DNA from: Microbulbifer elongatus
Lineage (GTDB): Bacteria; Pseudomonadota; Gammaproteobacteria; Pseudomonadales; Cellvibrionaceae
Direction of reading: 5' to 3'
DNA length: 64,000 bases
Assembly (NCBI RefSeq): GCF_020524885.1
Contig: NZ_JAIVKJ010000004.1
Coordinates: forward strand, 186,001 to 250,000
Under the pieces are notes generated by a model. That model saw only the letters and a program-made list of their open reading frames with translations. It did not search any database and was not told where the DNA came from. Shown here in pieces: positions 17,889 to 27,258 of this stretch (positions are counted from its first letter, which is position 1; every line of letters starts with the position of its first letter). The translations under genes were made by a program, and so were the position numbers.

Positions 17889-19175
17889 TTAGCTTTTGTG
17901 GCGATTGTTGATCAGGTTTTGTAGCTGATCGCCGGTGCTCTTGAAGTAGTAACTTCTCGCGCCAGGCAGCGATGAAATTAGGGTTGGAGCCAGGTTGTGC
18001 AGGGACTTTACCACCGCCACGGCCAGTGAAGCGGAGCCGCCGGTAGATGCCGCAAGACCACCGGCAACACCGGCGGCACCCCATTTCTTAAATAAATACT
18101 CGCCAGTCTGGTACGTTAGATTTACCGACTTGCCTAGCCGCTCCTCCTTTGGTGTGTGGCGTAGCAACTCGTGTCCCGCGCTCAGCAGCGGTGCCAGGCC
18201 GAATTGCTCGCCGCCGACGGTTTGGGTTAGTCCCGGGGCGGCGTTGTGCCATTTGTCATCCTCGAGATTCATATTCAATTCGCGGCGCGCGCGATCAGCG
18301 CTGAATCGACTGCGGGTGTGGTCACTGAGAAAGATCTTCTGCCGCTGCTGTAAATTTATTTGCTTTCTCTGTAAGTGCTGCATAGCTTCGATCAGAACCC
18401 AGGCCCCCTCGCCCTGACTGGTCCACTCGACATGTAGACTTTGATCATGTGCTTCAAGCATGTGTTGCGCCAGAATTCGCGCCGCCTGACGCTGTTGTTC
18501 CGACCCCTGATTACCGAGGGACTTGAGAGTGCGCCAGCCCGCCGCCCACGCGCTGCTCTCTGGGGGGACGTACAGTAACTGAAATCCAGATTCTCGCAAT
18601 GCTCTGCGCTTTGCTTTATCTCCGTGACTAATATGACTTGTCATCAGCGTTAGAACGTCATTTGTCGCGCCTAATTGCCCATTCACACCTATTTTCATTG
18701 GAGTCTTCGCGCTACCTGGCAATTTTCTTGTTGGGGTTAGCCGCGAACTGGGTTTCGGCGGGAAATCAAGCGCTCCTCTTTCATTCTTTTCTATCCGCCA
18801 TAGGGCCGGTCGCCTGAAGTTTTCTGCTTCCCTCGTCACCAACCGAATATCCACAATCTCCACATCCGTCTGACAATCGCCATAGTAACTGTTCAGCTCA
18901 TACTCAATCTCAAACGCGCCCGCTACCAGCAATCGCCGAGTAGGATTATTGGGTTTGAGCATGCTATTGACCGGGCTGGCATCGCCGCGCAGGCTATTTA
19001 CTGCCTTTACAAGTGCTTGCGCGTGATAGCCTTCACTACACTGTTGCTGGCTGAGTTGGGTGAAGTTGTCCAGAATCTGGCGATGAGAGCCCTTGGCGAA
19101 AATTGCACGGCCCTGGCCGCTGGTGCCCCAAGCCTTTAGGGCGTTGGATGGCTGGGGTAGGTGCATATTGCCCAT
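17889..19175 (-). CDS. Unrecognised 428-residue protein, possible effector with serine-hydrolase-like motif
   Basis: The first 50 residues are hydrophilic. The middle holds LLVAGAFEIEYELNSYYGD, LRESGFQLLYVPPESSAWAA and HVEWTSQGEGAWVLIEAM. The last resembles the nucleophile region of lipase-like proteins (SQG), but the usual GxSxG is not intact. The C-terminal ~70 residues are Gly/Ala-rich and could insert in a membrane. AAGGA precedes the ATG. The product's C-terminal part is repeated as a separate gene downstream and followed by paralogous partners. This is the pattern of polymorphic effector-partner loci, yet no secretion-system gene is in the window, so the role stays open. Confidence 0.55.
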   Translation of the reverse strand: MGNMHLPQPSNALKAWGTSGQGRAIFAKGSHRQILDNFTQLSQQQCSEGYHAQALVKAVNSLRGDASPVNSMLKPNNPTRRLLVAGAFEIEYELNSYYGDCQTDVEIVDIRLVTREAENFRRPALWRIEKNERGALDFPPKPSSRLTPTRKLPGSAKTPMKIGVNGQLGATNDVLTLMTSHISHGDKAKRRALRESGFQLLYVPPESSAWAAGWRTLKSLGNQGSEQQRQAARILAQHMLEAHDQSLHVEWTSQGEGAWVLIEAMQHLQRKQINLQQRQKIFLSDHTRSRFSADRARRELNMNLEDDKWHNAAPGLTQTVGGEQFGLAPLLSAGHELLRHTPKEERLGKSVNLTYQTGEYLFKKWGAAGVAGGLAASTGGSASLAVAVVKSLHNLAPTLISSLPGARSYYFKSTGDQLQNLINNRHKS

Positions 19176-19331
19176 GCGTGAAATCCTTTCCTTTGAGTCG
19201 TTCAGTCCATTGAGCGCAGGCTAGATTAACAAGCGTCTTATGACGGGGCAATTTAACTTGGGGTACGATGGTACCCATTTCCCGATCGTTTATTGGTCTC
19301 AGGTATTTCGCATCTGCACGGAGAATTTTTC

Positions 19332-20111
19332 ATGCGATCTTTGTCACAGAGGCGGCACGCTTTCACTACTTTTGCCATTGGCCTTACTGTCGCGCTCGGG
19401 TTAACAGGTTGCGAAAATGAGGCAAGCCGCAAACCCGCTGCGTTGGAATCAAAGGTGGAAACGCTGGAAATGCTCGCGCCCGACTGCACTTCTCCCGAAG
19501 AATGTACATCGGTAACCATTCGCCGCGAGGTTTTTGTCGATCGCCCCGCGCTGAACGACGCAATATACGCGCAGTTGTTGCAGCAGTTGCAGGGCAGTGG
19601 AGATTCCGAAGAGGCGGCGGCCGACTCTCTGGATAAAGTTGCACAGCAGTTTATCGACGACGCCGGCGCCGTTAGCGAAATCTCAGCCGCGCGCTGGGAG
19701 CTGAATGGTGACGCCAAGCAACTGGCGCGGCGCGGGGATCTGCTCACTATTGTGGTCAATAGTTACCTGTACACCGGTGGCGCCCACGGCATGCCGGTCA
19801 GCCACTGGCTGAACTGGGATCTTGCGAAGGAGCAGCCAGTTGCACTGACCGATGTGCTGGCACCGGGACAGGCGCAGGCTTTCTGGAAGCTCGCGGAAGC
19901 TTCGCACCAACAGTGGCTGGACTCACAGGGTGTCGACGGCGAGTTTCGTAAGAACTGGCCGTTCACGCACAGTGATGACTTCCGGCTGACGGATCAAGGC
20001 ATAGAGCTGCTTTACGGCGTGTATACTCTCGGGCCTTATTCTATGGGCGAAGTGACCCTGACCATCCCGCGTGACCGCCTCAGCACTTTGGTGCGTGAAA
20101 AATATCGCTAA
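19332..20111 (+). CDS. DUF3298-family lipoprotein (RsiV-like)
   Basis: A 259-residue protein with a lipoprotein signal ending in LTGC. The C-terminal part shows the DUF3298 pattern: YLYTGGAHGMPVSHWLNWDL, LTDVL, and YTLGPYSMGEVTLTIP. The related part of the anti-sigma factor RsiV binds lysozyme, but most single-domain members are uncharacterised envelope proteins. The ATG at 19332 follows CGGAG; an earlier in-frame ATG at 19293 would place 13 residues before the signal. The gene is divergent from the 428-residue gene and 39 bases before the MFS gene. Confidence 0.82.
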   Translation: MRSLSQRRHAFTTFAIGLTVALGLTGCENEASRKPAALESKVETLEMLAPDCTSPEECTSVTIRREVFVDRPALNDAIYAQLLQQLQGSGDSEEAAADSLDKVAQQFIDDAGAVSEISAARWELNGDAKQLARRGDLLTIVVNSYLYTGGAHGMPVSHWLNWDLAKEQPVALTDVLAPGQAQAFWKLAEASHQQWLDSQGVDGEFRKNWPFTHSDDFRLTDQGIELLYGVYTLGPYSMGEVTLTIPRDRLSTLVREKYR

Positions 20112-20150
20112 AGACGACCGCTAGAGAGCGTCATTAAAGAGTACCGCTAA

Positions 20151-21389
20151 ATGGATTCCGCAAGTTCCCCGGCAGCTGACGCCGCTGTACTGCCCAGTGA
20201 AAAAGTACAGCGCAGCAATATCTGGCGGCTCGCCATTGCCCAGGCACTTGCAGGTGCCAACTCGGTGGTGGTCTATGCCACTGGTGCGATTGTCGGCAAT
20301 GCGCTGGCCCCCTCGCCAGTACTGGCGACGCTACCGCTGACCATTTTCGTGGTGGGTATGGCGCTGTGCACTCTGCCCGCCGGCGCGATCGCTGGCCGCT
20401 ATGGCCGCCGCGTGGCTTTTCTCGGTGGCGCCGCGGCGGGCATCATCGCCGGATTGATTGCAGTGGCTGCCGTTTATCTCGGGGGAGTCAGCGGATTCTG
20501 GCTATTCTGCCTGTCCGCTTTCTTTGGTGGCGCCTACGCAGCGGTAGTGTTGTCTTTCCGCTTTGCGGCGGCAGATGCCGTGGCGCCGGCGCGCAAGGCG
20601 CAGGCGCTGTCACTGGTCATGGCCGGTGGGGTGGCGGCGGGCGTAGTCGGTCCGCAACTGGTGACCGCGACCATGCACCTGTTGCCAGAGCCGATGTTCG
20701 TTGCCACCTTTTATGCGCAGGCCGCTGTGGCTGCCCTCTCTGCCGCGATCCTCCTGGGTGTTCGTCTGCCAAAGCCCAGTGCCTACGCGCAAAGCGGGGG
20801 GCGGCCACTGAAGGTCATACTGCGGCAACCGCGCTTTGTTGCCGCTGCCACCTGTGGCGCCATCTCCTACACGCTGATGAATTTCCTGATGACCGCAGCG
20901 CCATTGGCCATGCACACCCATGGGCATTCCACCGAGTCGTCCAATCTCGGCCTGCAGTGGCATGTGATTGCCATGTTCGGCCCCAGCTTTTTCACCGGCA
21001 AATTGATCGCGCGCTTCAGCGCCGAGCGGGTGATGATGGTGGGTTTGCTGCTAATCGGGATTTCCGCGGCAGTCGGACTCGGCGGTATGGATGTGGCCCA
21101 TTTCTGGTGGACGCTTATTCTTTTGGGCGTCGGGTGGAACTTCGGATTTCTCGGCGCCTCGGCGTTGGTGCTGGAGTGTCATACAGAGGTAGAGAAAACG
21201 CGGGTGCAGTCCGTCAATGACTTCATTGTGTTTGGCTTGATGGCACTCGGTTCTTTTGCTTCGGGCGGTATCCTGAGCGCATTCGGCTGGAACACCGTGC
21301 TATGGGTTTCATTTTTGCCGCTGGCGATCACCGTCGTGGCGTTAGCGGTATTGCAGTTCAGAGCGAAGCCGGCACGCACTGCGGCTTGA
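20151..21389 (+). CDS. MFS transporter
   Basis: A 412-residue inner-membrane protein with 12 predicted hydrophobic segments. GRYGRRVAFLGGAAAG after the second segment is the MFS loop 2-3 motif. The C-terminal half includes a long loop with MHTHGHSTESSNLGLQWHVIAM, here quoted only in part, seen in a group of uncharacterised YdcO/MFS-1 proteins. The substrate is not predictable. It probably shares a transcript with the DUF3298 lipoprotein. Confidence 0.88.
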   Translation: MDSASSPAADAAVLPSEKVQRSNIWRLAIAQALAGANSVVVYATGAIVGNALAPSPVLATLPLTIFVVGMALCTLPAGAIAGRYGRRVAFLGGAAAGIIAGLIAVAAVYLGGVSGFWLFCLSAFFGGAYAAVVLSFRFAAADAVAPARKAQALSLVMAGGVAAGVVGPQLVTATMHLLPEPMFVATFYAQAAVAALSAAILLGVRLPKPSAYAQSGGRPLKVILRQPRFVAAATCGAISYTLMNFLMTAAPLAMHTHGHSTESSNLGLQWHVIAMFGPSFFTGKLIARFSAERVMMVGLLLIGISAAVGLGGMDVAHFWWTLILLGVGWNFGFLGASALVLECHTEVEKTRVQSVNDFIVFGLMALGSFASGGILSAFGWNTVLWVSFLPLAITVVALAVLQFRAKPARTAA

Positions 21390-21499
21390 TCGGTGGCGAG
21401 TATTTGTGCACCATCGAGTGTGTTTTATTACCGCCATTTTTCCTCTATGCTCGGCGTCGATTCAAACCCTAAACCTGTTCCGATAAACAAGGAAATTCG

Positions 21500-21883
21500 A
21501 TGTTCAGTCACGTTATGCTCGGCGCCAACGATATTGAGGAATCCAAGAATTTCTACGATGCGATCCTTGGCGTGCTGGGCTATAAGCCCGGTGTTATCGA
21601 CCCGAAAGGGCGCTGCTTTTATTTCACCGATACCGGTGTTTTTGCACTGACCAAACCGATCGATGGTGAAGCGGCAAGCTGCGGCAATGGCAGCACCATC
21701 GGCTTCACCGTGCAGAGCGAGGAGCAGGGCGACGCCTGGCACGCAGCTGGCATCGCCAATGGCGGCGTTGCCTGTGAGGATCCGCCCGGGGTCCGCGAGG
21801 GCGGCGACATGAAGTTGTACCTGGCTTACCTGCGCGATCCTTCCGGTAACAAAATCTGCGCACTGCGCCGACTGGAAGCCTGA
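21500..21883 (+). CDS. VOC/glyoxalase-like dioxygenase-fold protein
   Basis: A 127-residue single VOC module. It opens MFSHVMLGANDIEESKNFYD, has GRCFYFTDTGVFALTKPIDG, and ends YLAYLRDPSGNKICALRR. The His of FSHV and a C-terminal acidic position are in the metal-ligand places usual for the fold. Single-module proteins of this kind include glyoxalase I-like enzymes and binding proteins; the exact activity cannot be assigned. AAGGA lies upstream of the ATG, and a terminator follows. Confidence 0.85.
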   Translation: MFSHVMLGANDIEESKNFYDAILGVLGYKPGVIDPKGRCFYFTDTGVFALTKPIDGEAASCGNGSTIGFTVQSEEQGDAWHAAGIANGGVACEDPPGVREGGDMKLYLAYLRDPSGNKICALRRLEA

Positions 21884-21920
21884 TCGCGCCGCTTTCGGCC
21901 CGTCACCTGCAAGCCCCAAA

Positions 21921-21946
21921 AGCCCGGCCTGTGCCGGGCTTTTTTT
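21921..21946 (+). terminator. Rho-independent terminator after the VOC gene
   Basis: The stem AGCCCGGC/GCCGGGCT with a short CTGT loop is followed by seven T residues. Confidence 0.88.
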
Positions 21947-22040
21947 GTACTGCCTCTAACGCCCGCCGTAGCGCCGTGCAATGCTTCCTGTCCCCGCTAT
22001 GCTCTAGGCTGAGAGATTGCCGGTCCAACCAGGGGAGTCG

Positions 22041-23201
22041 ATGCAGCGCAAACCCGCCATACACCACCGCGGCAACCCGCGCGCGCTTGTGCGGGCAACC
22101 TGTACGCCGCTGGCATCCATCTTCGGCAGCGGCTTCCTGGTCATTGTGCCGATCCTTGCTGGCGCTGTGGGTACTTACGCGGTGCTGGCGATGGCACTGG
22201 TGTGCGGGCTGGCCTTCTGCGTCGGAGCCGTTATCCGCTTCAATATACGCTTTGCCGAACCTGTGCTGGAGAAGGACCCGCCGGAGTCCACGCTCACATT
22301 TGAACGGAGTTCTGACCTTGCGCTGGTGCTGGCCTATGTCATCTCGGTAGCCCTGTACCTGCATATCCTGTCGGCGTTTGTGCTCGGTAGCCTGCACCTG
22401 GATACCCCATTCAATGAAGATCTGCTGACCACCATCGTCATCGTATTTATCGTTATTATTGGCATAACCCGGGGGCTGAATGGCCTTGCGGCGATGGAAG
22501 GGCTGGCACTGGCTGTGACCCTGCTGATCATCGTGCTATTGATCGGCGGCTTTGCACTTTATGACCTGCATACCTGGCAGTCTCCTGCGGGGCTGCAGTT
22601 TTTCAAGGCCAACCCCCACAGTCTGTGGGAAATCCTGACCATTGTCGCCGGTACCCTGATCGTGGTGCAGGGTTTCGAAACCACCCGTTACCTGGGCGAC
22701 TCATTTGATGCCGGAACCCGCATCCGTGCCTCGCGGCTGTCGCAACTGATCTCGAGTGGGGTATACCTGATATTTATCGGTGTAGCGCTACCACTGGTGC
22801 ATACCCTGAACGGCAACTATGGCGACAACAGCCTGATCCACCTCGCCGCTGCGGCATCTGCTCTGCTGGTGGTACCGCTGGTAATCGCCGCAGCCATGAG
22901 CCAGTTCTCTGCTGCGGTGGCCGACACCCTCGCCGCCACCGGTAACCTGGAGGAGGTGACACATCACCAGCTGAAACCCCGTTTTGCCACTGTGCTGGTG
23001 GGCGGCGGCGCCATCGGGCTTACCTGGACCGCGGACACATTACAGATTGTCGCGCTCGCGTCCCGCGCTTTTGCTTTCTACTATCTGTTGCAATGCCTGG
23101 TCGCAACCAGTGTCAGCCGTTCAGTCCGTCAGCGGTGTTTCTTCGGTTCGATTGCTGCCGCGCTCGGATTTATCACTGTATTTGCGGTGCCTGCGGCCTG
23201 A
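22041..23201 (+). CDS. APC-type multi-spanning membrane transporter-like protein
   Basis: A 386-residue inner-membrane protein with about eleven hydrophobic segments. It opens with a short basic tail, then TPLASIFGSGFLVIVPILAG, which resembles the glycine-rich first helix of amino-acid/polyamine-type transporters. GFETTRYLGDSFDAGTRIRA in the middle resembles the sixth-helix region of that clan. I cannot name the substrate. The ATG at 22041 has AGGGGAG upstream; an open frame from 22017 lacks one. It is the last chromosomal gene before the island. Confidence 0.7.
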   Translation: MQRKPAIHHRGNPRALVRATCTPLASIFGSGFLVIVPILAGAVGTYAVLAMALVCGLAFCVGAVIRFNIRFAEPVLEKDPPESTLTFERSSDLALVLAYVISVALYLHILSAFVLGSLHLDTPFNEDLLTTIVIVFIVIIGITRGLNGLAAMEGLALAVTLLIIVLLIGGFALYDLHTWQSPAGLQFFKANPHSLWEILTIVAGTLIVVQGFETTRYLGDSFDAGTRIRASRLSQLISSGVYLIFIGVALPLVHTLNGNYGDNSLIHLAAAASALLVVPLVIAAAMSQFSAAVADTLAATGNLEEVTHHQLKPRFATVLVGGGAIGLTWTADTLQIVALASRAFAFYYLLQCLVATSVSRSVRQRCFFGSIAAALGFITVFAVPAA

Positions 23202-23391
23202 ATTCAGATACTTCCCGGAACGTCAATTCGCATGGAATTACACTGAAAAGATTTCTTTTGCTGTTTCTGCTTTCGTAGGGTGCCGCTCCAGTAAATTTTG
23301 CTCTATCACCCTGGGGCAGTAATAGAGCGGCGAAGATGGGGGTGATCGTGAAAATGGAATTGAACGGGCGCAAGCCGGAATAGATGGGAAA

Positions 23392-23407
23392 AATGGTGGG
23401 CCCTCCG
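23392..23407. repeat. Left attachment site (direct repeat of the tRNA 3' end)
   Basis: The 16 bases are identical to 41980-41995; the flanking bases differ at both ends. This copy is not part of an intact tRNA gene, as expected for the distal junction of an island. Confidence 0.88.
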
Positions 23408-23469
23408 TCAATTGAAGATGATTGTTAAGCTGTTGATTGTTATGGTTTTTTATGGGTTGTTGTATCTGT

Positions 23470-23491
23470 CATACCCCCAGATGTACCCCCG
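23470..23491. promoter_or_regulatory. Probable integrase arm sites, left end
   Basis: ATACCCCC and GTACCCCC occur in tandem ten bases apart about 70 bases inside the left junction. The same TACCCC core is repeated between the integrase gene and the right junction. Repeats at both ends of an island are typical arm-type integrase binding sites. Confidence 0.5.
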
Positions 23492-23585
23492 TTGATAAGC
23501 CTTAGGTGGTATTATCCCCGGCAAGCGCGCCCTTATAAAAGCAGACCTCTAAGCCGGCGAATCATTGAGTCATCTCGTGCGGGGT

Positions 23586-23966
23586 TTACTCTACGCTCTC
23601 CTTCAACGCCTTTCGAAAAGCTTGCTCCACCGCCCAGCCCCATTCGCCGACAAAACTGAGTACGAACGGTCCCAGCTCATCAGCTGTCATTATCGTTCCT
23701 GCTTGGCAGGCGTCTGCGATTTCATCGATATTCAGTTCAACCGTGGAATAGGCGTTTCCGGACAGTAGATCGTACCAGTCGAAACTGTAGCCGCCGAACA
23801 AAAAATGGTCTCGTATATTTTCTACCTCTGCGCTTGGCAAGAACTCATCCGGATCCTCAAGTAGGTAATCCCCTAGTGCATTGACTATTGTTTGGTCGGC
23901 CGCCATACCAGCTGCAGTCAACCACTCTGAAATACCCAGGTCGGCAGTGACTAATGTAGTGGTCAT
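23586..23966 (-). CDS. Unrecognised acidic 126-residue protein
   Basis: The ATG at 23966 has AAGGGA six bases upstream; an open frame from 24047 adds 27 residues without a ribosome site. The product is acidic and soluble, with DQTIVNALGDYLLEDPDEFL, GGYSFDWYDLLSGNAYSTVE and EWGWAVEQAFRKAL. It is the outermost gene at the island's left end, divergent from hsdM. Small acidic proteins in such places are often anti-restriction or immunity factors, but I have no motif to support that. Confidence 0.6.
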   Translation of the reverse strand: MTTTLVTADLGISEWLTAAGMAADQTIVNALGDYLLEDPDEFLPSAEVENIRDHFLFGGYSFDWYDLLSGNAYSTVELNIDEIADACQAGTIMTADELGPFVLSFVGEWGWAVEQAFRKALKESVE

Positions 23967-24152
23967 ATTTCCCTTATGTTTAATTGCCCCATCCACGGTT
24001 TCCGCATTTAGCCAGACGAAAGGCGATAAGTGAACACGTAGTGTCACTTAGGTTGGCGTGACGTATTTCTCCTTTTTCTACGTGGGAAGCACCGGTACAC
24101 TCGATTACATTTGCGAACATTATTGCTGGTAGAAGTAGGAAAATTATTCGAA

Positions 24153-25730
24153 ATGGACAAAAAGAAAGCGGCGAAACAGACCAGTAGCCTGGCCAACATC
24201 GAAAAGACCCTCTGGGCCGCCGCCGACAAGCTGCGTTCCAATATGGATGCCGCGGAATACAAGCATGTGGTACTGGGCCTGATCTTCCTCAAGTACATCT
24301 CTGACAGCTTCGATGAGTTCCGCAGCCAGCTCACCGCCCGCATTCAGGACCCGGAGGACGAACTGTACTGGGAGGATGCCACCGATGAGGATATCGCCGG
24401 TGAACTGGAGGACCGCGACCACTACCTGGCCGCCAATATCTTCTGGGTACCGGCAGAGGCCCGCTGGGGCAGTATCCAGGCCAAGGCGCGGGAAGCGGAT
24501 ATCGGCCGCACCATCGACAACGCCATGGCGGCGATCGAGAAGGAGAACCCGCGCCTCAAGGGTATCCTCAACCGCGAGTACGGCCGCGAGCGCATGAAAC
24601 AGGTGCGCCTGGGGGAGCTGATTGACCTGATCGCCACCATCGGTTTCAACGACACCGAGCACCGTGCCAAGGATGTTCTCGGCCACGTGTATGAATACTT
24701 CCTCGGTCAGTTCGCCAGTGCAGAGGGCAAGAAAGGCGGCCAGTTCTATACGCCCAAGTCCATCGTCAGCTTGATTGTTGAGATGCTGGAGCCCTACAAG
24801 GGGCGCGTGTATGACCCAGCCATGGGGTCCGGTGGCTTCTTCGTTTCTTCGGAGAAATTCATTGAGTCCCACGGCGGCAAGCTGGGTGATATCTCCATCT
24901 ACGGTCAGGAGTCCAATCCCACCACCTGGCGGTTGGCGGCGATGAACATGGCGATCCGTGGTATGGACTTCAATTTCGGCAAGGAACCGGCGGACAGCTT
25001 CCACAACGACCAGCACCCGGACCTCAAGGCCGACTACGTGATGGCCAACCCGCCGTTCAATATCTCCGACTGGGGTGGTGATGCACTGGAGGCTGACAAG
25101 CGCTGGCAGTTCGGTACCCCGCCGGCGGGTAACGCCAACTTCGCCTGGGTCCAGCACATGCTGCACCACCTGGCGCCGAATGGCCGTGCAGGTATTGTAT
25201 TGGCCAATGGCTCCATGAGTTCCAACACTAACAACGAGGGCGCCATCCGCAAGGCGCTGGTGGAGGCGGACCTGGTGGAGTGTATGGTGGCTCTCCCAGG
25301 GCAGCTGTTCACCAATACTCAGATCCCCGCATGTATCTGGTTTCTGGCTCGCAACAAGCCGCGCCAGGGAGAGATTCTTTTTATCGATGCCCGAATCAAG
25401 GGCGAGATGGCCAGCCGAGTGCTGAAGGAATTTTCCAGCGAGGACATCACTGCAATCGTCGACGTCTACCATCAGTGGCGAAACGGCGACGCGAAATATC
25501 ATGACGAGCCAGGCTTCGTAAAGAGCGCGGCGTTGGAAGAAATCCGCGGTCACGAGCATGTACTGACGCCGGGGCGCTACGTGGGTGCTGCGGATGAAGA
25601 CGATGACGGGGTGCCTTTTGCCGCGAAGATCGCTGGGCTAACTGGGCAGTTAACCACTCAGTTTAAGAGGGGGCATGAATTAGAGTCAGCGATAAAGGCC
25701 CAGCTAGGAGGGCTAGGCTTTGAATTTTGA
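24153..25730 (+). CDS. hsdM: Type I restriction-modification DNA methyltransferase subunit
   Basis: A 525-residue adenine-N6 methyltransferase subunit. The N-terminal helical HsdM domain ([24 protein letters not shown], in part) leads into the Rossmann fold. [18 protein letters not shown] and [10 protein letters not shown] near residue 225 are the AdoMet-binding motif, and [11 protein letters not shown] near 300 is the catalytic NPPF motif. The methyltransferase acts with HsdS to methylate the target, and both with HsdR form the nuclease. The ATG at 24153 follows AGGAA. Its 3' end overlaps hsdS by 11 bases. Confidence 0.96.
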   Translation: MDKKKAAKQTSSLANIEKTLWAAADKLRSNMDAAEYKHVVLGLIFLKYISDSFDEFRSQLTARIQDPEDELYWEDATDEDIAGELEDRDHYLAANIFWVPAEARWGSIQAKAREADIGRTIDNAMAAIEKENPRLKGILNREYGRERMKQVRLGELIDLIATIGFNDTEHRAKDVLGHVYEYFLGQFASAEGKKGGQFYTPKSIVSLIVEMLEPYKGRVYDPAMGSGGFFVSSEKFIESHGGKLGDISIYGQESNPTTWRLAAMNMAIRGMDFNFGKEPADSFHNDQHPDLKADYVMANPPFNISDWGGDALEADKRWQFGTPPAGNANFAWVQHMLHHLAPNGRAGIVLANGSMSSNTNNEGAIRKALVEADLVECMVALPGQLFTNTQIPACIWFLARNKPRQGEILFIDARIKGEMASRVLKEFSSEDITAIVDVYHQWRNGDAKYHDEPGFVKSAALEEIRGHEHVLTPGRYVGAADEDDDGVPFAAKIAGLTGQLTTQFKRGHELESAIKAQLGGLGFEF

Positions 25731-27258
25731 TACAGTAAAACTCGAAAGTGCGAACATAAAGCTCGTTGACGGAGATCGTGGCAAAAATTATCCAAAGCAG
25801 AAAGATTTTAAGCCTGAAGGACATTGCCTATTTCTGTCGGCGAAGAATGTGACAAGGTCTGGGTTCGAATTTTCCGAGAAAATTTTCATTAACGAAGAGC
25901 GGGATAATTTACTGAGGGCTGGCAAGCTCCAGCGCGGTGACATTGTGGTCACGACGCGCGGCACAATCGGTAACGTTGCGCTTTTTGATGATGCCGTGGA
26001 TTTTGAACACGTTCGTATTAACTCAGGGATGATAATTGTCCGCGCGAATCCAAATGAGTGGGATTCGAAGTTTTTATATTTTTTGTTCACCTCTAGCTAT
26101 ATACAAAATCAGATTGCTAGCCTGACATCTGGCTCTGCTGTTCCGCAGCTTCCCGCTAGAGACATTAAGAAGTTCGATATACCTAAAATTTCGATCGAAG
26201 CACAGAGGGCGATTGCCGGAATAGCTGGAAGCATTGTTGAGAAAGAGATACTAAATCGGCAAATAAACCAAACCCTCGAGCAGATAGCCCATACATTATT
26301 CAAAAGCTGGTTCGTGGACTTCGACCCGGTGCGCGCGAAGGTAGCGGTACGCGAGTACTTCGAGCAGTGCGCCGTCGAGCAGGGCACATCGCTGCCGACA
26401 TCGGCGGACATGGAGGAGTCCCAGAACATCGCCGCAGCCGCAACCATCGCTGGCCTCAGCTTCGACCCCTCCGATATCGACGGCACCCGGGCAATGTTGG
26501 AAGTTAAGCTTGCAGAGATGGAGGGGGAGCAGCGAGCAGAGCTTCGATCGCTTGCTGCGGAGTTTCCTGCCAGCTTTGATGAGGATGAATATGGCGTAAT
26601 TCCGTCGGGCTGGAGCTTTCGGCCTTTTGGCGACCTCCTCCAGAGTCAGATCGGTGGTGATTGGGGCAAGGAAGAAGCGGATGAGAAACACACGGAATCG
26701 GTGAGGATCATCCGTGGGACCGACATTCCAAAGATCCTCAATGGAGAAGTTGAGTCTGTTCCAGGTAGAGTGGTGGAAAAGAAAAAGTTAGCGAAGCGAG
26801 CTTTGGAAGACGGAGATATCGCTATAGAGGTTTCAGGTGGTAGCAAGGATCAGTCCACAGGTAGATCTTTATATATTACTGCGGATTTACTTCGCCGGTT
26901 CGATTCCCCTGTAGAACCTGCAAGTTTTTGTAGACTTTTCCGTCCTAAGAGCAAAGAACTGGGTGCCTATCTCGCCGTACATTTAAGCTGTATTTATGAC
27001 GCCGGTAAAATGTGGTCATACCAGAATCAGAGCACTGGAATTAGCAATTTCCAGACTAAGTATTTTCTGGAGACGGAACCGGTTGTAATACCTGCAGAGG
27101 GTGTTCTTGGGTCGTTTTCGCAGATTGCAAAAAATGTATATGCGAAAAAGTTTTCTCCAGAGAATTCATGCTTGGCTAAGTTGCGGGAGGCGTTGCTTCC
27201 TAAGTTGGTGTCGGGTGAGATCCAGCTCAACTCCGAATTCGTCGCCGAGGCTAGCTAA
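25720..27258 (+). CDS. hsdS: Type I restriction-modification specificity subunit
   Basis: A 512-residue subunit with two target-recognition halves. The first (about 1-185) contains [19 protein letters not shown] and [18 protein letters not shown]. The conserved central helix region includes [17 protein letters not shown] and a long charged spacer. The second half (about 285-505) has [17 protein letters not shown] and ends [15 protein letters not shown]. It starts with TTG at 25720, with TAGGAGG upstream inside hsdM. The first ~190 codons are visibly more AT-rich than hsdM, consistent with exchange of the recognition domain. Its stop shares one base with the next gene (TAATG). Confidence 0.94.
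   Translation: MNFDTVKLESANIKLVDGDRGKNYPKQKDFKPEGHCLFLSAKNVTRSGFEFSEKIFINEERDNLLRAGKLQRGDIVVTTRGTIGNVALFDDAVDFEHVRINSGMIIVRANPNEWDSKFLYFLFTSSYIQNQIASLTSGSAVPQLPARDIKKFDIPKISIEAQRAIAGIAGSIVEKEILNRQINQTLEQIAHTLFKSWFVDFDPVRAKVAVREYFEQCAVEQGTSLPTSADMEESQNIAAAATIAGLSFDPSDIDGTRAMLEVKLAEMEGEQRAELRSLAAEFPASFDEDEYGVIPSGWSFRPFGDLLQSQIGGDWGKEEADEKHTESVRIIRGTDIPKILNGEVESVPGRVVEKKKLAKRALEDGDIAIEVSGGSKDQSTGRSLYITADLLRRFDSPVEPASFCRLFRPKSKELGAYLAVHLSCIYDAGKMWSYQNQSTGISNFQTKYFLETEPVVIPAEGVLGSFSQIAKNVYAKKFSPENSCLAKLREALLPKLVSGEIQLNSEFVAEAS

Noticed and set aside
24144..25559. A 471-residue open frame opposite hsdM
   Set aside because: Shadow frame of a clearly real methyltransferase gene, no recognised domain.
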